NCBI GenBank assembly: GCA_025200525.1
Contig: CM045768.1
Location: 48,372,425-48,436,424 of the forward strand
Direction of reading: 5' to 3'
Source of the DNA: Camellia lanceoleosa
Taxonomy: Eukaryota > Streptophyta > Magnoliopsida > Ericales > Theaceae
Length of the DNA stretch: 64,000 nt
A model generated the notes under the pieces. That model saw only the letters and a program-made list of their open reading frames with translations. It was not told the DNA's origin and searched no databases. A program made the translations under genes and the position numbers. Shown here one piece after another: positions 57,155 through 64,000 of this stretch (position 1 is its first letter; every line of letters starts with the position of its first letter).

Positions 57155-60100
57155 TGTAGCCCGACTTTCCGCGCTCCTTTCAGAAGGCGAATAGCCCTAC
57201 AATCGGACTCCACTTGTGGTTCTGAATCTGATTTTACGAGTGTAATGTGAAACAGTGAAAACACAAAAAGAGTTCAAATTCGGCAATTCTTTTTGGAAAG
57301 TCGATATTTGAATCAAATACCAAAAATGGACTGCTTTGCCAGATTTCAGAGTCGCCACCTAAATATTTTTGGAAAATTTAGGAAACCTGAGACTCGTGCC
57401 AAAGTCTATTAGTCCATCATCACCCAAGTGTCTCGGCTCGGGAACTTAGATACGAGAGGGGAATGTCATGAATTGAGCACCCCACTCGCCCGATCAAAAA
57501 TCGGCCTCTACTAATCATGACGTGTTCCTTATTTACATTATATGCTCTTATTCTGATTTATTAGCTATTCTTTTGCTATGTGACGCTTATATAAATATGG
57601 ATTAGTTTGCAAGAATTGGAATATTTGATCTCATGTTTTGTTTTAAAATTGTTTTGTGAATTTGCCACTTGAAAAAGTGGGCTTTAAAATAGACATTTAA
57701 TCAAACCATCCCAGTTTAAGCATCTAGCCTTCATCCACAGACATTCAAACAATTATATCACTTAAGCAATTAGCCTCATGGAATTTATGCTTAGGACATG
57801 GTAACACAAACACTCAATGTAAGATGCTAAAACATAAAAGCTCACCTAGTACTCTGAGCCAAAAGGGTGAACGAGTTAGCAAAAGATGTATGTTCCTAAC
57901 TTATGCGATTATGGCTAATGCAACACACACATCATGTATGTTATAGGGTCGGCTATGAGCATGACATATGATTTCATTCAAGATATGCAAGAGAGCACGT
58001 ATTCAAGAAATGAATTTGGACATTAATATCGAGTTAGCATGATGAGCCGAACCTTATATGCATGCAAGACAAATGGATGCAAAACATGAGAATGCTAATG
58101 AAACATGACGCCCTATACTAGCCATCGTAAGCGAATAAATAAATGGGAGAAAGACATGGGGTTGAAAGACATACACATTATTACAACATTTGATCCCTCA
58201 CGCAGGAGGGTGCGAATCAATGTTCGAAAGTCCGAATTAGACTAATTATTACAAAGCTGAATGAATAAATAAAGTGGGCTAAGCTAATTAACTAGCTAAT
58301 TATGCTATCTATGCTATTAAAATGAATAACCAAGATTATTACCCAAGATAAATAAACTAACTCCCTAAGCTAATTAATTACAACAATTATAAAGGGATAA
58401 TAATAATTACAACACGTTAATGATGAGATTAATTACAATAAACAAAATTAAATCAATTAATTACAATAAACATAATATAAGAAAGGATGCGCAAGAATTG
58501 CATGTATGCACATGCACGGTGCTCAAGAACAGCTCTGTCTACCCTAAGGTTGCCCTGTTTCACCTCAGCCACTTCTTTATGTTTTCTGCAAAAACAATAC
58601 ACTGTTGACCAAACTTTGAGGGCCAGTCGGCCCTCAATGAAGCCCGGTTGGACATAGAGAAGGTCGACCATGCCTCAGTTTTATGCAAAACTTTGTTCTG
58701 TGTTCTGAAGTGAAAATAAGGTAGACAGAGTTATTCAAGCTTTGTTTGTCTCTTTCTTTCTTCTTTGTTATGGAAAAGCCTCGAGAGAAGGTTGAAATTG
58801 ATTCCAAAGCCATCAATGAGGAAATTGAATGCTTGATGATCTCGGATACAATTTTGGACGAAAATCAGTGAAATATAATGAATATGACCACCCCTCCCTC
58901 TTATCATAGAATGAACTTAAAGAGGGTGGTAGAGACGCTTCAAGAATGATCAAAACGCCATGAATTAGTGCATAATCACTCTTGACTTGATAAACTTAGC
59001 ATAACGTCGGGCCAAGTCTAAGCAATTTAAATCATTTTCTTTATGTACGTTGATCCGATTTTAAACCAATTTGTTTCGTCATTGCCTTTCATTAGTCCAT
59101 TTGTCCATGGTGATGTTAAAGTCCACTAAACAAGAAATAATGTCAAACAAGAGGTTCTTCTAAAAAGATTAAGCCATTAAATAAAGTCTCTCTTACATGT
59201 TTTGAGCAACCTCAATCGGTTAAAATCATTTTCAAGAATGAAAGAGACAGATGATTAGATGATTTGTTAGAGTGAGACTCTTAACATGAAAAGTAAGTAA
59301 AGGACAGCTTGGAACAACATGCAACAAGTTATGTATGCCAATTCATGAGACAACAACTAAACTAAACAAAGCATGAATTATTTGAATAACTTAGAACAGC
59401 CCTAAACAGATAAAAAAATAGTGGCTAAAAATGCATGAAAAGAGCCTAAAAAGCTAAACAACAAAGAGAAGAATCAAGGCTAGTAAGCAAAAACAAGGAG
59501 GGGTGGCTAGCCCCTCCACTTTTGAAACCTCAAAGCATGATCTTTAGCCCTTTTTTAACTCTGAAAATCAGTGCAGATAACAAAGAAAAAGAGTGGAAAA
59601 GTAAGGGCTTGAGCTACAAGTAAAGATGTAGAAAGAGTGTAAACTCTCTCTACTCTTTTTGGTAGGCCTCCAAGCCCAAACTCAAACACTTGGATGAGGA
59701 TCAAAGCAACACAAAATGATAAGAACTAGATAGGAAATGAAAGAGTTGAAAGTAAGAAGAAAGAACAAGCTTATACCTCTCAAAGAAGTTAACTCTTGTT
59801 TGTGATCCAAAATAAGTAGCAACACACCCTCAAGCTTGAATTAGGCTACTGAAAGATCAACTATGGCTCTAAGATGGTGAGACAAGGTTGTGTATGGTGT
59901 ATGGAGATGGCACAAGGGAAGTTGGTTAACTCAAAAGTTGCTTGCCATCGAAGAAGGAGGAATGAGGAGCTCTCAAGGTGTATATAAGCTTTCTAGAATT
60001 TTTGTCAATCTCTAAAACAGAGGCTGGACCTCGTTTTCATAGAATTTGAGCTCAATAGGTAATAAATATCTTAAAAAATAGACAGCTGGCGGGCTCTTGC

Positions 60101-60409
60101 CCAAAATAGTGTTTCTCACTACTAAGGCCCGGCTGACCATTCAAAACCACGACCGGCCTTCACTGAGGTATAGCTGGGCATCCATGCCCTCCTTTGTTTT
60201 TTTGGTTCAAACTTAGCTCAGGGTGGCAAAAGGTCCAAAAATGAGACTCATAGATTCAAACAAGGTAAATGTTGATGATTTGAGGTTATTTCAAGACCCT
60301 GCCTGAATCCGAATTGCTGTGAATTCAAAGCATACAATTTAACTTTCATCATCGAGTGTATCGAACCAAGCACCTAAGTCTTGCGGGCAGTCAAAATGGG
60401 GTGTCTAAA
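57155..60409 (-). mobile_element. 5' LTR of the Ogre-like element (right copy on the plus strand)
   Basis: On the plus strand it starts with TGTAGCCCGACTTTCCGCGC and ends GGGGTGTCTAAA, a probable change from the expected TACA end. It is collinear with 35866-39150 and carries a 29-bp stretch near 60015 (ACAGAGGCTGGACCTCG) absent from the other copy. Confidence 0.88.
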
Positions 60410-60607
60410 ATAATGTCATTTTTTAATGGGTTGGCGGATCAAGTTGGATTGGGTGGCCTCTCATCCGCTATCCATCCGAACATAAGTAGATTTGGAAAAT
60501 CTTCATGCACATTTGTCCAATTATAATATCAAAACCGTTTAAAAGCGAGTGGATTGAGTCGGGTTAGTCGTTTTTTTGGTGGAATAATCGAGTCCATGAG
60601 TACCGCT

Positions 60608-61300
60608 CACTAAAACGAAATGCACCTTTGGCGACTAAAAAAAATTTAGTCGTCAAAAGCTGTGGAATTGACGACCAAAATTTTTTTAAGTCGACAAAAG
60701 TACAATACTTAACTACTAATTTTTTTCGTCGGGGTATATATATTATTGGTGACTAAAATAAAATTTAGTCGCTAAAAATACCAAAATTGGCGACAAAAAA
60801 AATATTTTAGTCGCCGTATATTGAGTTTTGGCTACTAAAACCATTTAGTCGCAGAATGTAAAATAAAAAATTATTTTTTATCTTTGGCGACTAAAAGTTT
60901 AGTTGCTAAAAACATATTTTCAGCGAGAAAAAAAATATTTTAGTCACTGTGTATTGAGTTTTGGCTACCAAAATTATTTAGTCACCGAATGTAAAATAAA
61001 AAATTATATTTTTATCTTTGGCAACCAAAAACTTATTTTCAGTGACAAAAAAAATATTTTAGTCGCCGTATATTGAGTTTTGGCTACCAAAACTATTTAG
61101 TCGCCTAATGTAAAATAAAAAATTATTTTTTATCTTTGGCGACCAAAAATTTGGTCGCCAAAAACATATTTTGGGTGACTAAAAGCGACAAAAAAATATT
61201 TTAGTTGCCCAAAAATTAAAATATTTGGAGAGAGACAATTCAAATTTTGGAGGGATTTATAAAATTAATTGGCGACTAAAAATATTTAGTCTCTAATATA
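60608..61300. mobile_element. CACTA-type transposon terminus with subterminal repeats
   Basis: It begins CACTAAAACGAAATGCACC, followed by at least fifteen copies, in both orientations, of GGCGACTAAA/TTTAGTCGCC. A unit of about 120-130 bp (AGTC...GTATTGAGTTTTGGCTAC) is repeated three times from about 60819. Inverted subterminal motifs next to CACTA are typical of En/Spm-like elements. The other end is not in the window or is lost. Confidence 0.7.
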
Positions 61301-61670
61301 TATATAAATATATTTGGTTAACACCCGCCCTGTTCTCTGTTTATTCTCCTTCACTACACCAAACCTCACCCCACTTCACATGACCACAGACCACCGCCAC
61401 CGCCTCAGATCACAACGGCCACCGCCACCGCCGTTGATCGCCATCGCCACCGCTGTAGATCACCGTCACCACTGCCGCAGATCATAGGTTCTCTCTCTCT
61501 CTCTCTCTCTCTCTCGATTGAGTTATGTCTCTGTGTCTTTTCCTTCCTCTATTTCCTCCTTTCTGATTGTTGCTTTAGGGTTTTATATTCTTGATTTAGT
61601 TTAATTTCATGTTGATTTCTAAAATGGGTTTGGTTGTTGTGGTTTGATTTCTGATTCTTGTGTTTCACAG
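61301..61670 (+). other. Leader-like region of the CACTA-type element
   Basis: GC-rich CCACCGCC/GATCACC repeats at about 61385-61485 are followed by a CT microsatellite (61491-61515) and a T-rich, intron-like stretch. It reads like a first exon or promoter region, possibly also captured. Confidence 0.45.
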
Positions 61671-61754
61671 TCGAGATATATTCGTGTGAAGCAGATCAAC
61701 CTTGAATTTGCACAAGATATTGAAGACAAACATCTTGATATCCTTAGAAACAAG
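61671..61754 (+). pseudogene. Exon-like segment of 28 codons, origin unknown
   Basis: It is bounded by CACAG and AAG/GTAAC splice-like sites and open throughout, with a sequence starting SRYIRVKQINLEFAQDIEDK. I do not recognise the family. It lies upstream of the TMEM147-like exons in the same orientation and may be another captured exon. Confidence 0.4.
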
Positions 61755-62417
61755 GTAACATTTATGGCTGTATTATGCAGTTGCATTGGTGCCTTCAATT
61801 GAAGAAATTGAAATGTGCTGACACTCTGGTTAATAAAAGAAGAAGAATTTAATCGTCTTAGTTTTCATAATTATTAGATGTAACACACATTTCTATAGAG
61901 GTTCAGAATTACTATGCCTCAACTCATCTATGCCTCAACTTATCTATGCTTTACTGTAATTGTTTTTGGGTTTTATTGAGGTTTCATGTTTCTTATTATT
62001 ACATATGTGTTTAGAGCAAAATACCAAGTTTGGTACGTGGTGATGGGTATTTTAATGGCCTAACAAGTGAAACAATAGGGAACACTGAAAGTTTGAATTC
62101 ATAAGACATAGGCCTTAGCTCTTAATGTGTCAACTCTCATATGTAGAGGTATTATGATATGTTTCAAATATAGATGAATTATTAACATTAGTGATTATTT
62201 GCTAACATGAATTGTTGCTATGTTTAACTATGCTGCAACTTCTATGTGCTTATAATTTTGATTATGGATTTTTCTTTTTCTTCTAAAATATTCCTCATGT
62301 ATTATATCTAGTGAAATATTTTGTGGCTATTAATTTGTGTTTGTGCATTAATTATTGTGTAGTTTACCTGCTATCATTGTATGAATTGCATTTGCATTAA
62401 TAAGTATTTGTGTGCAG

Positions 62418-62705
62418 ATCGGAGTATGATACCCTTGGTACTTCTGTTAAAGTTGCTGTTGTTTATCTTGGAATAGCATTAGTGATGGTTGGTTGATGCA
62501 ATTTCACGTGGCCGCTTGACCTTTCATTTGATTCATTTTTGTATCTCTGATTTGCATCTAATCTTCTCTATTTTGATGGATTTATTTCTCATCTCCAGCT
62601 TCATACTTTTAATTTCTATTAACACTTTTTTTTCCCTTGCAACAGCTTGTTTGCTTGGCAACCTTTCTTAAGGTGTCTGAAAATGACAGCTTGGATCCAT
62701 ATTAG
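62418..62705 (+). pseudogene. Two exons of a TMEM147-like gene, captured and decayed
   Basis: Exon-like segments 62418-62487 (SEYDTLGTSVKVAVVYLGIA) and 62646-62705 (LVCLATFLKVSENDSLDPY) have GCAG and GT borders and are separated by a 158-bp intron-like stretch. Together they match the early part of plant TMEM147-like membrane proteins, subunits of an ER translocon-associated complex. The second exon ends in TAG where relatives have a Gln codon, and the rest of the gene is absent. The fragment keeps its intron, so it was copied from DNA and not from mRNA. It lies inside the CACTA-type element, as seen in transduplicated gene pieces. Confidence 0.7.
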
Positions 62706-63010
62706 GTACTTTGTGAATGTTTTTTATTTTTTGGTTTTTGTGATATTGGGTGTTTAGACTTTAGATTCTATATGGAGGATTGTGTTGCTGAAGTCCTTAT
62801 GTTCATCATCATATATTAGAATCTAATTTTATGAGCCAACCTGTGAGAGCATGAGGTGTCTGTATGTAATATCTTATGAACAATATGCAAAGCACATATT
62901 TGGGTATATGTGTTGATGTAGGCCGAAAGGTACCACATTGAGGCAACTTAAGTTACATTTTTATTCTTTTAATTTTGTTTATTTGATGGAGATGATGTGT
63001 TTCGTGCACT
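62706..63010. other. AT-rich stretch after the captured exons, nothing recognised
   Basis: No open frame, repeat family or further TMEM147-like exon was found here. Confidence 0.5.
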
Positions 63011-64000
63011 TGTACAGATTTGGTAGGAAATATAAAAATTCAATCAAAAAGGGCGCGAAAGCAGATCCTCTATGCGAGAAGTGAAGAATCTGAGCCAGCC
63101 AGACCACCGCACGTATGGCCAAGCTTCACCGTACATGTGGCCCACCACCGCTCGAGTGGCCCACCTAGGGACGTGTGCACAGAGTCTTTGGTCTGTTTTG
63201 CTGAGAATAAAAGAAAGAAAAATAGCCAAACCTAGGGTTCGAAAATTAATTCAGAGAAAAGGGAGACTAGGGTTCTAAAGAGGTGATTTTCTCCTAAAGC
63301 TTGAAGAATACTTCCATGGGAGTTTCTTCCTCATCTTCTTCCTCTTCCCACTCCTCCATGAGTGGCTAGTTGTCTTTTTTTAGGGTTTTGATGAAACCCT
63401 AGCCATGTAATAGGATTTTTCATAAGCTTTAACTGCGAATTGGTTTGAATGAATGTATGGATGATTTAGAAATTTTTAATAATTGTTTCTTTCATCTTTT
63501 TAAGCATTTTACTCTCTGTGATTGTTTAATACTTTCCATACATTAGTTTTCTTTGTGTTTGTATTCAAAGTACGAGATGAGTCATGCTATGAGAGACGGG
63601 TCGTGTTGCTACCATAGTTTAGAGCAAATGACTCATACTACTCGGGATGATTTGAGCCTGTACGTTGAATGCGATAACCCTCTTGATCAATATTTCAAAC
63701 TTGTAGTTGTAAAATATTGGGTATTTCAAACCGGATTGCAATTGATGGCCGATGTTAAATCTCGTTCATGTGGTTAGTGGTAAATTCTTTACCCTAGGAT
63801 TTTTTTCAAAAATTAATATCTCAAACCCTAATTTTAATATTCAATTTAATTATTCAAGTTCATTTAATTCTTCTTTAATCATAGCATCCTCAAATCTTTT
63901 TAACCAAAATTGATTTAGGAATTTAGCGATTAAATTAGTTTAATTTCACAATTGTCCTTGTGGATCGATACCTGGACTTGCCATTATTCTGAAAGAATTT
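63011..64000 (+). mobile_element. Probable LTR segment of another retroelement, running off the window
   Basis: Contents in order: a GC-richer start, AGGGTTCTAAAG and a CT-rich leader, ATGAAACCCTAGCCATGTAA, a T-rich middle, and an end with CAATTGTCCTTGTGGATCGA and ATACCTGGACTTGCC. This order and the final phrases are common in plant LTRs. No partner LTR or internal domain is in the window, so the call is tentative. The frames at 63020-63235 and 63553-63777 are not recognised. Confidence 0.4.

Larger units (their letters stand above)
35866..60409 (-). mobile_element. Complete but decayed 24.5-kb Ty3/gypsy retrotransposon of the Tat/Ogre type
   Basis: Two direct LTRs bound the element (35866-39150 and 57155-60409), with near-identical 5-bp flanks ATAAC (35861-35865) and ATAAT (60410-60414). 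Minus-sense order is: 5' LTR, tRNA-Arg-type primer site, gag, protease, probable short intron, reverse transcriptase, RNase H, a second RNase H, integrase, an antisense cassette, a tandem array and the 3' LTR. Great length, LTRs of more than 3 kb, the tRNA-Arg primer site, two RNase H domains, extra ORFs and tandem repeats near the 3' LTR are the known marks of the Tat/Ogre group. The coding regions carry several stops, and gag is interrupted by another element, so it cannot be autonomous now. Confidence 0.88.

Noticed and set aside
35866..60409. Integrated plant pararetrovirus or envelope-bearing element
   Set aside because: The order of domains, the LTRs, the integrase and the tRNA-Arg primer site fit a Tat/Ogre retrotransposon. 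No movement-protein or envelope-like text was seen.
1..64000. tRNA or rRNA genes
   Set aside because: I looked for typical tRNA arms (GGTTCGAATCC-type) and rRNA phrases and saw none. The only tRNA-like text is the primer site at 57131-57149.

Overview
This window is nuclear DNA of a flowering plant, most likely a eudicot. The spliced genes have GT-AG introns, the non-coding DNA is very AT-rich, and plant-only gene families and plant transposon lineages fill the rest. The species cannot be fixed from the sequence alone.

Three host protein genes are supported, all on the minus strand. (1) A trichome-birefringence-like (TBL/PMR5) cell-wall O-acetyltransferase gene, 375-6491, has five exons and a 4.07-kb intron full of repeats. 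(2) An IDM1-like chromatin protein gene, 14350-22697, has eleven exons and encodes about 1285 residues: Agenet/Tudor-like region, three copies of a conserved module, TIFY-binding-like domain, PHD fingers and a GNAT acetyltransferase. (3) A 2-oxoglutarate/Fe(II) dioxygenase gene of the gibberellin-oxidase type, 29379-34890, has three exons. All exon joins were worked out by hand from splice sites, phase and family conservation, and each gene closes in frame. The three genes show no sign of working together.

The DNA between and inside these genes (about 6.5-14.3 kb, 22.8-29.3 kb and the long introns) is AT-rich. It holds small non-autonomous DNA transposons, several with TAA/TTA target duplications as in Tourist/PIF-Harbinger MITEs, plus fold-back elements, direct duplications and microsatellites.

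From 35866 to 60409 lies one 24.5-kb LTR retrotransposon of the Ty3/gypsy Tat/Ogre type, with gag-pol on the minus strand. It has LTRs of about 3.3 kb, a tRNA-Arg-type primer binding site, a probable short intron before the reverse transcriptase, and two RNase H domains. A decayed plus-strand (antisense) cassette carrying a plant mobile domain (PMD) ORF and a second transposon-type ORF lies between pol and the 3' LTR, beside an array of 77-78-bp hairpin-bearing repeats. A 2.5-kb TG...CA element, probably a solo LTR, is inserted in gag with an ATATG target duplication and carries two unusual repeat arrays of its own. The whole retroelement carries many nonsense changes and looks inactive.

To the right (60608 to about 63000) is the end of a CACTA-like DNA transposon. 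It has subterminal GGCGACTAAA-type inverted repeats and carries exon fragments, including two decayed exons that match plant TMEM147-like proteins. The last kilobase looks like part of another LTR that leaves the window.

The most interesting regions are the antisense cassette with its hairpin satellite array in the Ogre-like element, the paired-palindrome array in the nested element, and the captured exons in the CACTA-like element.
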